Source: Symbiodinium natans (lineage: Eukaryota > Sar > Dinophyceae > Suessiales > Symbiodiniaceae). From it: a stretch of 64,000 nt of DNA. Shown here one piece after another: positions 31,463-42,195 of this stretch. A program made the translations under genes and the position numbers. A model generated the notes under the pieces. That model searched no databases. It saw nothing but the letters and a program-made list of their open reading frames with translations, and had not been told where the DNA came from. The first letter of the stretch is position 1; every line of letters starts with the position of its first letter. The stretch lies in the NCBI GenBank assembly GCA_905221605.1, contig CAJNDS010002246.1:1329929-1393928 (forward strand), in the 5' to 3' direction.

Positions 31463-32238
31463 TTAATGATGGCACGAACACTCGGCCCTCAGCGATATTC
31501 CCTTTCTTTATGAGAAGGTACTCCTGCTTGCCCCCCAATGTGTGGGCACTACGGGGCTCGGGTAGTCAGGAGTGTGAGCTGCTGTACGCGTGGCTCTCGC
31601 CTAGGCGTGGCACTCTTTTTGTGTCGCTTCGATTTAGATGAAAGATCTATCCGTTTATCTACCCGATCCGCCTATTTTGAAACGCAGCTACCCTAGTCGC
31701 AACCCCTGTTACATGTACCCATGATGCAGCTTGTCGCAATGCTACGGCTTTTCCAAGGCAGCCCGAACTCAGCTGTTAGGCTCCGCACCTGAACGACCCC
31801 GCCCTGCTCCCCACCCTCCAAAAAGCAACAACCTCCCCACCCCCCCCCTCCCCACCCAGACCCTAAATCAACCCGACACCCCTCACACCCGGAACCTGCC
31901 GGAACCTTAGGGCCCTAAAACCCTAAACCCCCTAAGAGCGACATAAACCTCTAAAACCCCTGAAACCCTAAAACCCCCTAAAACCCGAAACCCTTTAAGC
32001 CACAAAAACCCTGTAAATCACCCGCAAGCCCTAAACCCTAAACCCTATAATTAGCCATCTAAACCCTAAAAAATGCCCCAAAGAAAAACCCATAACAAAA
32101 AAAAAAAAAAACAGAATCCCCCCCAAACCCTATAATTAGCCATCTAACCAAAAAGCTCCAAAAAGGCCCTCAACCCCCCTAAACCCTAAACCCTAAACCC
32201 CAAACCCTAAGTTGGGGGGGGCTTCGGCGCCACCTTAG

Positions 32239-35039
32239 GTGGCTCAGCGCCTTGGAGCTCCTGACAAAAATCCCCGCTGCCACTTTGCAAGGAGCCTTGT
32301 GAAGGGATCCTAAGGGATCTCAAGGGTTTAGGGTTTAGGGTTTAGGGTTTAGGTTTAGGGGTTGTAAGTGCTTCTTGATTCAGATTCAAGCAGGCTTTGG
32401 GGTTTTATAAGTGCCTTTTGATTGGGGTTCTACTCGCAGGGTTCATTCGGCAGTCCTCCAGCTGCCCGGTAGCCTCCTGGGTGGTTCAATCCCACATCGG
32501 CAGCGAGCAGGAAATGTCGTGACCTACAGTGCCGCACTCGCGGCTTGTGCAGATGCCGCACAGCTACTTGGTAAAGCACAGAGGCTTTGTGGGAGGTTCA
32601 CGATGTAAGTGGGTACCTTATTGGGGTCCTTTCTAAAAGGGATCCTGCTCTTTGAGGGTCTATATTTGGGGTCCCCTACTTGCGTAAAACCCCCTTGTTG
32701 AAGAGATGCTGGAACCCGTTGGAGATGGCTTAGGTGGTGCCGCGAATGTGCAAACCCCAAATGCAAAGAACCTTTCATGTCACAAAATGCTGCAACAGGC
32801 AGTCGCAGGTTTCTCCATCTTGGTTACGGTGTTGCGACATTGACAAACAACTCAGCTTCTGACGGAAGCGAAACCAAAGCAACCTCTAAACCCTAAATCC
32901 TGAATCCTAAACCTTAAACCAATCCAAGGTGGCCTGCGGCGTGTCAGCTCTTCTGGAACATGGCCGATTGCCCAGATTCAGCTGAAGCTAGGAATCCCAG
33001 CAGAGCATGTTCCCCTCCTCTTCGGCTTAGGGCTTAGAGCTCAGTTTAACCTTTGTTTAGTCCTTGCTGGGGTGTTCATGGAAATGGTGCGCTGAGCTCA
33101 AAACGAAGGGCTTTTGAGGTTTTGAAGTTTAGGCCGAACTCGTGAGGTCAACGCATCCGTGGAAGCAAACACCGTGACCTTCGGTGCTGCCACGAGTGCC
33201 TTCGCAGCTGCGGTCCAACTCTCAGGGGCGTCCTTACTGAAGGAATGGGCTTTAGAGTTTAGGGCTTAGGGCTTAAGGCCAAGTACCCCTTAGTTGAGGA
33301 AGGCACCTTGAGTCATAATAGGAGTAATAGGAGGTTCTCAATATGAACGAAGGTATATCTCGCTTTGTTCAGGGGTATTGGGCTCTCTGGTTCTGGGGCG
33401 GGGTGTGAATGTCGAAAGCTAGCCTCACAGGCCTTTCTGAAGTTACCTTAAACCCTAAACCCTAAGCCCTAAACCCTAAACCTGAACCCTGAACCCTGAA
33501 CCCTAAACCCTACACCCTAAACCCTAAACCCTAAACCCTAAACCCTAACCTAAACGAAAAAGCGCTTGCTGCAAAGCAGAGAGGGCCCATCAGATCAATT
33601 CTTCGGGCAGCTTAGGGACTCGTCGGCAGTACCCGGGCGGGCATTTGGCAACATTGGGTCTCCTCTGCCCCTGACACCCCCGCCACCCCTCCCCCCACCT
33701 TTTAATAACCGTTTCCACCAAGACCTTCCATTCCCGGGAGTGGTTTTTACGAATCAAGCATAAGGGTAAGGGGATTGCTCATGACCCCTATACTTCCAGC
33801 ACGCAAAGCCAAAGCTCCAAGAGGTCGGCAACGAGCCTCCACCTTCTTGTCACGTTAAGCGCTGCATCGGGGGGTTTAGGGTTTAGGGTTTCGCGTTTAG
33901 GGTTTAGGGTTGATTGTTGACCTGTAACTCCCAAACCCCACAAAACAGTAGGTTGTAACCCCCTCAAGCCCCCAAAATCGTAGGTACATGGAGCCCCCAG
34001 GTAGGGTGTACTCAGGTCACCAATAATTCTTATATTGCCCTTGCAAGGAAGCACGTTTCTATTCTTATTTTGGGGAGAGAAGGGGGGGGGGGGGGAGATC
34101 TAGAGCAAATAGTAGTTTTGGCGAGGACTGGAGGCTGGCCATGTCCATGCTCAGCATGATGGTCCAGGACCCCGAAGCGCCAACCTTGGAGCCTAAACCC
34201 GAAACCCTAAACCCTAAACTCTAAACCCCAGAAGAGATCGCCATCGACAGTGGATGGGGACTCCAGGATACTTTCCTGCTAGCTCTGAGTGTGATTCAGT
34301 TGCACCGGGACTTCGGCAAAGTCCTGAAGATGTCTGGTCTTCTTGATCTGTCCTACACAACAGTGGGTTTTCCAAGCCCATGGTTGAAAAGGAGGCCGTG
34401 CGCATCAACACGGTCGTTCTGCTTGCCGCTCTTGAGGCCTGCGCTTCAGTGCCTCAGCTTGAACGGAAAGCTTAAAGGGTTTAAAGCTTTCACCAGGGCA
34501 TAAGCCGTAAAGGGTTTTAAGCTTTCACCAGGACATAAGCTGCCAGTTGCCGTGTTACCCTTTGTTCTACCCTGTTCTTCGGGAGTTTTGCAGTAAAACG
34601 TTGCAGGGTTGGGGTTGCACCTCTAGCGCTCGAGGACCTGCGGTGACCCTCTGGTATGTATCGCTTTGGGGTTACGAGGTCAGGGTTTAGGGTTTAGAGT
34701 TGAGGGTTAGGTTCCTGAGCAAAAGCCATCAACAGGTCCACGGAAAAGGCCCTATTTGCAGGGGGGTTGGGGTTGTAAGTAGGGACAGGCGAGCCCTTAT
34801 CCCCTAAACCCTTAACCCCTAAACCTTAAACCCTAAACCCCTAAACCTTAAACCCTAAACCCCTGAACCTTAAACCCTGAACCCGAAACCTCAAACCCTG
34901 AGTTCCTAAACCTTGAACCCTGAACCCCTGAAGCCACGAACCTCCCTTAAGCAAGAATCAAGGCCGGTCAGTCGGAGTCGATCCTGGCACTCTCCACAGA
35001 GATGTCGGATGCAGGGGTGCCCATCGTCCCTTGGTTGCG
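32239..35039 (+). CDS. Multi-exon PPR protein gene (partial)
   Basis: PPR-like exons on the + strand: 32239-about 32300 (WLSALELLTKIPAATLQGA), 32511-32562 (NVVTYSAALAACADAAQ), 33147-33226 (ANTVTFGAATSAFAAAVQ), 34126-34190 (DWRLAMSMLSMMVQD), 34377-34456 (EAVRINTVVLLAALEACASV) and 34963-35039 (ILALSTEMSDAGVPIVP). Odd members carry the V-T-[YF] helix ending in Q at a CA|GC donor, even members carry the W-x-x-A-[ML]-x-[LM] helix, so each repeat is split at the same codon. PPR proteins bind organelle RNA. Introns hold telomere-like arrays (33451-33550, 34800-34870) and TIR-like pieces. First and last exons, and additional exons near 32700 and 32940, are not settled. Confidence 0.55.
33451..33550. 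repeat. CCCTAAA array inside the PPR gene
   Basis: About 14 units with CCCTGAA and CCCTACA variants. Confidence 0.9.
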
Positions 35040-35199
35040 GTTTAGGGTTTAGGTTTAGGGTTTAGGGCTGAGGGTTTAGGTTTTAGGGCTTGTGAAGGCA
35101 CATGGGGAGTTTTATAAGTAGGGCTGTTTACACCTTGACTGGTGTGTAAATACAAAATTGCTCAACTTATGTGTAGGGCTTAATCTACACACTGAGTAG

Positions 35200-35322
35200 A
35201 GTGGATTGCCGATATAAGCGCATACCCCAGTGCTGCATTGGCAGTGCCTGTCAGGATGCAGAGACCTGCAGCGCCATGGTTGCAGCGGTGGCCTCAGCTC
35301 AGGCAAAGAGCCTGACAGCAAG
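35200..35322 (+). CDS. Possible further PPR-type exon
   Basis: The frame ...CQDAETCSAMVAAVASAQ resembles the first PPR helix ending in Q, as in the upstream exons. Weak. Confidence 0.25.
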
Positions 35323-35511
35323 ACCAATTGTTTGTCCCCATTAAGGGGGATGATACTATGTTTGGGGTAGAGAAGGGGTGCCCAGTTTGGGCAGCACGCA
35401 TGAACCCCCTCAGTCAGCTTATGATGAGCCAAAGCCAAAATTTTGGCTGAACATGTAGAATGTGGTGAGACGGAGTGGATATCCTTCAACCTTTCGGGGT
35501 GCTCTAAATAC

Positions 35512-35622
35512 CCTAAACCCTAAACCCTAAACCCCAAACCCTAAACCCTAAACCCTAAACCCTAAACCCTAAACCCTAAACCCTAAACCCTAAACCCTAA
35601 ACCCTAAACCCTAAACCCTAAA
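35512..35622. repeat. CCCTAAA array
   Basis: About 15 uninterrupted units. Confidence 0.95.
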
Positions 35623-35825
35623 CCCTCCCTTCAGAACCCGATTGTTCGCCTTGAGCCTCCACTCCCTAAAGCTTAAGCAAGCCCTAGACTCCCCAGAAGG
35701 GCGCAAGAAAGCCAAGAGCTCCCTAACGAAACTCTCTCGAGACTTCCCCCTCCCCCAAACAAGAAAAAACAATTGTTTGACTTCGAACATCCTCACCCTC
35801 TCTTGGTAGAGATACTCTAGGGTTG

Positions 35826-35960
35826 GGCACTCTAGGACACTCTGGGCTGGCACTCCGGAAACACTCTGGGGCTGGGCTGGGTTGGGCACTCTAGGGAGAC
35901 GGACACTCTGGGGTGGGGTTGGGCACTCCAGTGGGGCTGGGCACTCTGGGGACTCCAGGG
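35826..35960. repeat. Degenerate GGGCACTCTGGGG tandem repeat
   Basis: Eight to ten imperfect copies of GGCACTCTGGGGCTGG-type units. It makes open minus-strand frames with SPECPAQP-like peptides, not judged genic. Confidence 0.7.
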
Positions 35961-36605
35961 ATGAGCGAGGAGTAGACCGGGTGAGGAGAAGAGTTCCTTC
36001 CGAGGAGAAGAGTTGAGTTTAAAGTCTAACAACCCCAAAACGAGGGTGGGCAAAAAATAGAAGGAGAAAAAAGAGAGAAAAAAGCCCTCACCTGCCCCCC
36101 ACCCCCTTGAAACAAGGCCTGCGATTTCCGGCGGCCGCGGCGTGCGGCCATGCTGCTGGCAACCGCTTCCGAGGCGAGCCGCTGAGCCGGGCTGAGCACG
36201 TAAAGAAGTAAGTCGGTACATCGGTTTAGGGTTTAGGGTTTAGGGTTTAGGGTTACATGCATGCAATAAGACGTATGTATATGTACACATACCCAAGACA
36301 AGGCTTTCTGAATTATCCTGAAGGAGGAGCAAAATACGAACGAGGTCCTCCACGGGGATGGCTTGCACCTCCACCCACCCTGATGATCCTCAGAAAGAAG
36401 CGCAGCTACTTAAAATCAGGGCCTGGGTTTAGGGTTTAGGGTTTAGGGTTTAGGGTTAAAACCCTCAACCGTTAAAATTCTAAACCCTGAACCCTAACTT
36501 GAAGAAACCCCGCAAGCCCTGTAAGCCCTATAAACCTAAAAAAACCCTTAAAACCCTGCAAACCCGAGAAACCCTATAAACCTTAAACCCGAATCCTTGG
36601 CCCAG

Positions 36606-36663
36606 GACGGTCTACGACAGCTCCGGAAAGCTGTTTCATGAGAGGAAAGTCGCAGAAGTTACT
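36606..36663 (+). CDS. Exon, unknown protein
   Basis: After GCCCAG the frame reads RTVYDSSGKLFHERKVAEVT, phase 0 at GTGACC. Good protein character. CCCTAAA-like sequence on both sides. Confidence 0.45.
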
Positions 36664-36720
36664 GTGACCCTAAACCCCAAACCCCAAACCCTAAACCTAC
36701 ATAAGCCCTAAACCCCACAC

Positions 36721-36825
36721 GCTTGCCACAAACTAGAACTTCGCGACGCCACTCGACACCACAAGTGTGTGGTCCAACGGCGCACGGGACAGAGCAAAAA
36801 CAGACAGCCCAATGCCTCTTTATGA
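36721..36825 (+). CDS. Candidate terminal exon
   Basis: ACHKLELRDATRHHKCVVQR then RTGQSKNRQPNASL and TGA. Basic. Unassigned; acceptor not clear. Confidence 0.3.
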   Translation, partial: ACHKLELRDATRHHKCVVQRRTGQSKNRQPNASL

Positions 36826-36884
36826 CGGGAGTTTTTTCCGGGAACTCACGTACTAGCTTCCCTCTTGTAGCTTAAGTTTCACAG

Positions 36885-37001
36885 GTCTCTTCCTGGATTG
36901 CGGAGTATTGCGAGGAGCTCCCACGCCCATTCTGCCGCATGCATCTTTTAAAAGATGCCCCCGAAATCCTCCAAATCCATCGAGAGCCCTTTCTGCTCAA
37001 G
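36885..37001 (+). CDS. Exon, unknown protein
   Basis: After CACAG the frame reads VSSWIAEYCEELPRPFCRMH then LLKDAPEILQIHREPFLLK, phase 0 at GTACTG. It could join in phase to 37055 (AFFRKLLCLRGLSCVELL), which would make the ATG at 37142 internal, or belong to a separate upstream gene. Confidence 0.5.
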
Positions 37002-37141
37002 GTACTGCTTGTAGCACAGGCACCTCAGGGCTTTCACCTCGAAAAAAGTCTCAGGCGTTTTTCAGGAAACTCCTCTGCCTTCGTGGGCTTTCTTGTGTTG
37101 AACTCCTGGCCTGCGGTCTCGGGGGCGTCGCGCCCAGAGAA

Positions 37142-37860
37142 ATGGAGCCATGTTTGACGGCACGCCGCGGTCGCCGGCTTTGCTGCGCACTGCTGCTCCT
37201 CGCGGTGCTGGCTCCGCAGGGATCCTTAGACACCGAGGGCACTTCAAGGAATGTATACCTTATATGAGTTGCACCGTGTAGCTAGTAGCCAGTAGAGTTA
37301 AAGGTCTGTTCCTCGGTGAAAAAAATCAAATTTGTTGGACTTGCTGAGCAACGCACCGGATGGAAAGCAGCGGGCCTGCTCTGGCTGTGTGTTTTTCAAA
37401 TGGCGCCCAGGCCTGACTTGACGTTTGGTGCCAAGCCCCCAGTCATCGAGGAAGTTCCAAGAGAGGAATTCGAGGCGCATCCGGGGTGGGGTGGTGGGTG
37501 GGGGTTTAGGGTTTAGGGTGGGGGTAACATGGCCTGCACTCCAAGAAAGGTTCCCTACTTTGGGTTGCTGTGGGCTTTAGGGTCCTAAGCTGTAACTATA
37601 TAGATGAAGCCCCTGTAGAGGCTGCATCGGAACGCTTCGAGAGACATGCAGAGTGTCCAGTCAAACCTGAAGGTAGCCATCCCTTCTCCTCGGTCCTGAA
37701 CAGTCCACCCGCAGATCCATTTAAACCCTAAACCCTAAACCCTAAATTCCCACCCGGCCTGCTTCCCCCAGAACTAAACCCGGCAGCGAGACACACCTTT
37801 ACTGGATGGACAATGGGTGGAGCCATTGGAGAGTGGTCGAATTCAGCCCCTTTGCTTTAG
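37142..37860 (+). CDS. Small four-exon protein with signal-peptide-like N-terminus
   Basis: Exons 37142-37252, 37304-37490, 37619-37672 and 37772-37860, all in phase, give about 146 residues ending at TAG 37858-37860. The start MEPCLTARRGRRLCCALLLL then AVLAPQG looks like a cleavable signal. The body has GLAEQRTGWKAAGLLWLCVF, PPVIEEVPREEFEAHPGW, ERFERHAECPVKPEE and HTFTGWTMGGAIGEWSNSAP. One hydrophobic stretch follows the signal, which would suit a plastid-targeted or secreted protein. Intron 1 is only 51 bp. Family not recognised. The start could lie further upstream, because the frame is open to 37055. Confidence 0.55.
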
Positions 37861-38011
37861 GACCACTAAAGTGGTGCCTTATACTTTCAAAGGGAACCCC
37901 TATGATCCTCCTCTTGATGAGAATACCCTAAAGCCTGGGCCGGAATCTTTCTGTGGACGTTTCCCTGGAGGGTACCCTCAAAGCCAAAAAAAGGCTCGTT
38001 TTGCCCGCCCG

Positions 38012-38036
38012 CCCCCCCCCCCCCACCCCCCCCTTT

Positions 38037-38075
<39 letters not shown>

Positions 38076-38192
38076 CCCCCCCCCCCCCCCCCCCGCGCCC
38101 CCCCCCACCCGCCGCCCCCACCCCCCCCCCCCCGCTCGAGCCCCCCCCCACCCGCCCCCCCCCCCCCCCCCCTCCCGGCCCCGCCCGCCCGT
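38012..38192. repeat. Long poly-C tract
   Basis: About 180 bases, over 85 percent C. It gives spurious Pro- and Gly-rich frames. Confidence 0.95.
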
Positions 38193-38423
38193 GTTCCCCC
38201 TTACCTGACCCCCCGGCCCGCTACCTTCACCACACCGAGCGACAGCCCCAAACCATAAAAGGCAGTGGTTTGGGTGGTGGCCCGGGTGGGGAGAAAGAAC
38301 CCAGCACCAATGAAATTGTTGGATTACATTGACAACAGATGCCTTCGCGTGACATGCCGCCCCCCCACACCCCCTGGCTGTGTAGGGGCGCCATTCTGCC
38401 GCTGCGCGGCGAGATGCCCCAAA

Positions 38424-38453
38424 CCCTAAACCCGAAACCCGAAACCCGAAACC

Positions 38454-38513
<60 letters not shown>

Positions 38514-38589
38514 ACCCTAAACCCTAAACCCTAAACCCTAAACCCTAAACCCTAAACCCTAAACCCTAAACCCTAAACCCTAAACCCTA
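38424..38589. repeat. CCCGAAA / CCCTCAA / CCCTAAA array
   Basis: Three blocks in a row: CCCGAAA (about 3 units), CCCTCAA (about 9) and CCCTAAA (about 11). Confidence 0.95.
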
Positions 38590-39115
38590 ACCTACTTTTC
38601 TCTGAGGCGCTCGTGCATGTTGACACAAGCGAAGAGTTTCCTAGCGCAGTACCCCCCTCCCCCCCATCCTTCTGCACCCGGACCCCCGCAAACAATTAAG
38701 ATACGACAATCCTCATCATCGGAAGGGGGGGGGGGGGGGAAAGTAAGCTGGAAAGTATGAAATACTGGTTGTGTGTGTGTGTCGAGATCCCGAGACTTCC
38801 AGAGGGAGTGTAAGCCTATGAGCTCTTGGGGATTAGGGTTCAGGGCTTAGGGTGAAACAGCCAGGTCTTTGGCTACAAGTCCGCTGACCTCTTTCCAGCT
38901 CCGTGGACCGCGTTCTTGGTGTTCTGTGCCCCTAGGATTCCGAGACACTTCCCCAATAAGGACCTTACGGTTCAGGGTTTACGGTTTAAGCTCATCCCCT
39001 GTGTCTATGAACTCGGGATGAGCTACTTCTACATAGGGGTTCAGGGTCCACAGGGCTCAGGGTCTTATTCGCATGTTCACGCGCAGTTCGCGCTGAGGAC
39101 TTGTGTAGTGTAGCT

Positions 39116-41026
39116 ATGGATGATATCCCTATTTGGGATACTTCTGACCTTCTTACTGCCCAGGAAGCTGCAAGTAAGATACCCTAAGCCCTACACCCTA
39201 AACCCTAATTCCTAAGGGCACTTCGGGTTTGGGCTGAGGGGGTTGGGTTTCATGGGGCGGGTGGCAAGAGAAAGGTGGTTTAGGGTTTTAGAGCGTAGGG
39301 AACCTGAAACCTATCAAGCCCCCGGCACTGTCGCGAATTTAGGGTTTCCGGCTCAGGGTCAGAATCATGGAATCCTGTATCTCAAGGCGGTCCCCTAATT
39401 GGGCTGAATTACCCTTCAGCACCCGGGAGCGTGTTTGTTGTGGCGGGGGTGGTACGGGATCCCAGGAGGCACGGGTGTTTTCAGCTCTATAGAGAACTCA
39501 TAGCCTGACTTCTACCTACCTCATGGAGTATGTGGGTAGCAACGGCCCGGAGGAGCCGCACACTAAATGCAACAGTCACGGACTGACGTGCCGAGCAGGG
39601 TGACCTTTAGCCACTTGGGTCTTTTTGAATACCAAAAGGCTACCCCTTCTGCCCCCTTACCCTTAGATAATCTCAGCCAGCAAGAGGCATGGTTAGGAAC
39701 ATTGCAAATATCCGACCGCAAGCATTCCGACGCAGAACATCCTAAAGAGGCACCAAGGACTTCACGAAGGGACTTGGGGGAGACCTTGTTAGGGTTTGAG
39801 GGTTTAGGGTTTGAGGGTTTAGGGCTGCATCAAGCTACTCTTGGTGGTTGTGCAGTTGTCGGGGGCAGCTCTTTAGTTACGCATTTGCAGCACTCGCGCG
39901 TTTGCTCTGACCAGTGCCCTTTTGCGACAACCCAAATTGCAGGCGTTGCAACTTTAAAGCCTAGTTACCGTAAGATGGGGTACTCAAGAATGAAACTGCA
40001 ACCCATTCTACTCTTACTCTGGCTTCTTAGGGACCCCTGCTTGCCAAGGTCACGAACAGCAGCTACTTGGCAGACGTGCGGTTTGAATGTTTAACCCGAC
40101 GAGCTTTCCCAGACGAAGTCAGAATCACCGACTCCTGCAAGGACTTCCAGCCCTGAGCCTTACAGGCCGTAGTCCCTATAGCCCTGAACTCCCTAAACCC
40201 TATAACCCTGAGCCCCTAAACCCTAAAACCCTAAAACCCTAAACCCTAATGCCTAAAACCCTACTGCCTAAAACCCTAAACCCTAAACACTAAACCCTAA
40301 ACCCTAAACCCTAAACCTTTCAAAAGCCCAGGTTTGCTGTCCTGGGCCTTCTTGATCTTCTTCCCGCATTGGCGGCACCTTAAGCCGGTCGTTCTCCTTG
40401 CGCCAATCGTGAATGCCATCGCCTACACGCTCCTTGGGCTCAGGGTTTCTGGAGTTTCGGGTTTAGGGTTTAGGGATGAGTCTCATTCTGCAAGTGCTGC
40501 ACAAACAATGACATGGCGTTCCTTTCGTGCCATACACGCTCCCGCTGTTTTTGAGGATTGTCGTCCTCTACGTGTTCTCGCACCCGAATGCCCAGAGCGA
40601 CGAAGCGAACATGAAGAGTTTGGAGGGCATCACGGCAATGTTTAGCAACCAAGACGGCGTGTTTGCGGGCTGGTTGCACTACTGCGTCTTCGATCCTTTG
40701 GTCGGCCTTGGCGAAGTCTTGGATAGCCAGCAGGTAGGTGTCTAGGCCCTCTTGGGACATTTTCTTATATACTTTCCCTTTATATTGGGCTTAAAAGAGG
40801 ATACTAGTTAGGTATATTTTCCCCTTATTGGGTTCAAAGAGGATACTCTTTAGGAATCTTTTTCTCAGAGGGCCTAAAAAAGGGGCCATCCGTAGGTGTT
40901 CCCCACTTGTTTGTGGTGCCGTGCTTACTTATGACTATGTTTTTGGGTCCGGCGGGCTTCCTCCTCTACCTCGCCATCAGATGGCTGGCGATCTACGTGA
41001 AAGATGATGGGTTCTCGGTGCAGTAG
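39116..41026 (+). CDS. ABA4-like (DUF4281) membrane protein, complete, four exons
   Basis: Exons 39116-39173 (ATG), 40332-40437, 40556-40737 and 40896-41026 (TAG). Phases agree (1+2, 2+1, 1+2) and total 477 nt, 158 residues, the usual ABA4-like length. Start MDDIPIWDTSDLLTAQEAAS runs into LLSWAFLIFFPHWRHLK. MKSLEGITAMFSNQDGVFAG, GWLHYCVFDPLVGLGEVLDS and VPHLFVVPCLLMTMFLGPAG match the family core (G-W-x-H then D-x-x-x-G, GPxG). Four membrane helices. ABA4 of plants is needed for neoxanthin formation; in a dinoflagellate this would sit in the peridinin route, which is inference. No transit peptide is visible. Introns: GT-AG (1158 bp), GC-AG (118 bp) and GT-AG (158 bp, an introner). A TIR element carrying a telomere-like array follows the stop. 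Confidence 0.85.
40031..40156 (+). CDS. Exon-like segment inside intron 1 of the ABA4-like gene
   Basis: After TTCTTAG the frame reads GPLLAKVTNSSYLADVRFEC, LTRRAFPDEVRITDSCKDFQ and P, then TGA. Very protein-like, yet it lies between ABA4 exons 1 and 2 on the same strand. It may be an alternative 3' exon, a nested gene end, or a gene fragment carried in. Upstream open stretches (39567-40020) may belong to it. Confidence 0.45.
   Translation, partial: GPLLAKVTNSSYLADVRFECLTRRAFPDEVRITDSCKDFQP
40738..40895. mobile_element. Introner filling intron 3 of the ABA4-like gene
   Basis: 158-bp intron. The 8-bp GTAGGTGT occurs at both borders (40734-40741 and 40892-40899), so one copy is a target duplication, and the duplicated GT/AG supply both splice sites. 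Inner ends TAGGCCCTCTTGG and CAGAGGGCCTA are inverted repeats. Related sequences (GGGACATTTTC...TTTCAGAGGG) lie at 23030-23110 and 48610-48700. Confidence 0.8.
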
Positions 41027-41056
41027 CCGTACAATATCCAAGCTTATGTGTACACC

Positions 41057-41401
41057 TACTTGGTAGCCCAGCGGTACCCTTTACCCTTTTTTTGGTTTAT
41101 GGGTTCCCTTAGAAACTAAACCCTAAACCCTAAACCCTAAACCCTAAACCCTAAACCCTAAACCCTAAACCCTAAACCCCTAACCCCTAACCCCTAAACC
41201 CTAAACCCTAAACCCTAAACCCTAAACCCTAAACCCTAAACCCTAAACCCTAAACCCTAAACCCTAAACCCTAAACCCTAAACCCTAAACCCTAAACCCT
41301 AAACCCTAAACCCTAAACCCTAAACCCTAAACCCTAAACCCTAAACCCTAAACCCAACAAACGGGTGCCCTGATCATAGTCTGGTTACTGGGCTACGAAG
41401 A
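41057..41401. mobile_element. TIR element, family A2, carrying a CCCTAAA array, with 8-bp duplication
   Basis: Ends TACTTGGTAGCCCAGCGGTA / GGTTACTGGGCTACGAAGA are inverted. TGTACACC lies at 41049-41056 and again at 41402-41409. Inside are about 34 units of CCCTAAA (41107-41355). The element starts 30 bases after the ABA4-like stop codon. Confidence 0.8.
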
Positions 41402-41498
41402 TGTACACCGAAAAAGGCTCGAAACCGAGCTGAGCCCCTGATCGAGGGCTGCGCCATCTCCAGCGCCCTCATACAAGGTGGGACCCCCTAGTTATAAG

Positions 41499-41608
41499 TA
41501 GACTAGGATGCCCAGTAGTGCCCTTATTCGGGGTTTAGGTTCCCTTATAAACCCCTTAAGCAATAAAGGGCACCCTTTTTGAGCCTAGGTTACTGGGCAG
41601 CCTAGTAG
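41499..41608. mobile_element. TIR element, family A1, copy 3, with 9-bp duplication
   Basis: TAGACTAGGATGCCCAGTAG ... TTACTGGGCAGCCTAGTAG, flanked by AGTTATAAG at 41490-41498 and 41609-41617. Confidence 0.8.
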
Positions 41609-41826
41609 AGTTATAAGAGCCCTAAATGGGCTTATAAGGATCTTAAATTATAAGTCCCTTAACTACAGCCAGTATAGTAAGGGGGCCCCTCCTCATACTT
41701 CATGCCACACCCAAAGCACCGAAACGCTGATGCGACCTTAGAGCCTTATGGGTTTAGGGTTTAGGGTTCAGGGTTTAGGGTTTAGGGTTTGAGCGTGTAC
41801 CTAACATTCCCGAAGCCTAAACCATC

Positions 41827-42174
41827 GTGGGTAACATTAGAGTAGTTCGACCGGTGTTGTCGCTCAGCCTCTCTGGGTTGGCATTGGCCCCTGCACTGGA
41901 GGGTTCATACCTCTCAGGATTTTCCAAGTGTGACAGGCGCCCATGCTTTACAGACTACCACAGCCAATGCTTTGCTTCCACCCCCAGACCCCTGGCAAAG
42001 TCTAGAAAAGTAGGGCCTCCAATTCAGTATGCAGGCAACACCATTGGATGGCTTATACGAGCCCTTGTGGGGAGTCTACTTTCTAGATTAGTCCAGGGGT
42101 GTGGGAAGCTTGCACGTGTCTGTGAAAAGTGCGTCTACTGTCGAGTCTTGTGCAGAGTTTGCAGAGTTTAGAGG
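41827..42174 (+). CDS. Open frame, possible exon(s)
   Basis: 115-codon frame. The end GWLIRALVGSLLSRLVQGCG then KLARVCEKCVYCRVLCRVCR has a Cys cluster. No start context or splice support. Confidence 0.25.
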
Positions 42175-42195
42175 CCATTGACTCATTGCAGCTGC

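Noticed and set aside
37887-38465. 192-codon Gly-rich minus frame and Pro-rich plus frames
   Set aside because: Poly-C tract artefacts.
39567-40094. Single 175-codon gene
   Set aside because: The frame runs through TTTAGGG-like sequence and looks like a chance join of exon-like pieces inside the long ABA4-like intron.
41107-41355. True chromosome end (telomere)
   Set aside because: The array is internal, short, inside a TIR element, and arrays point in both directions all over the window.
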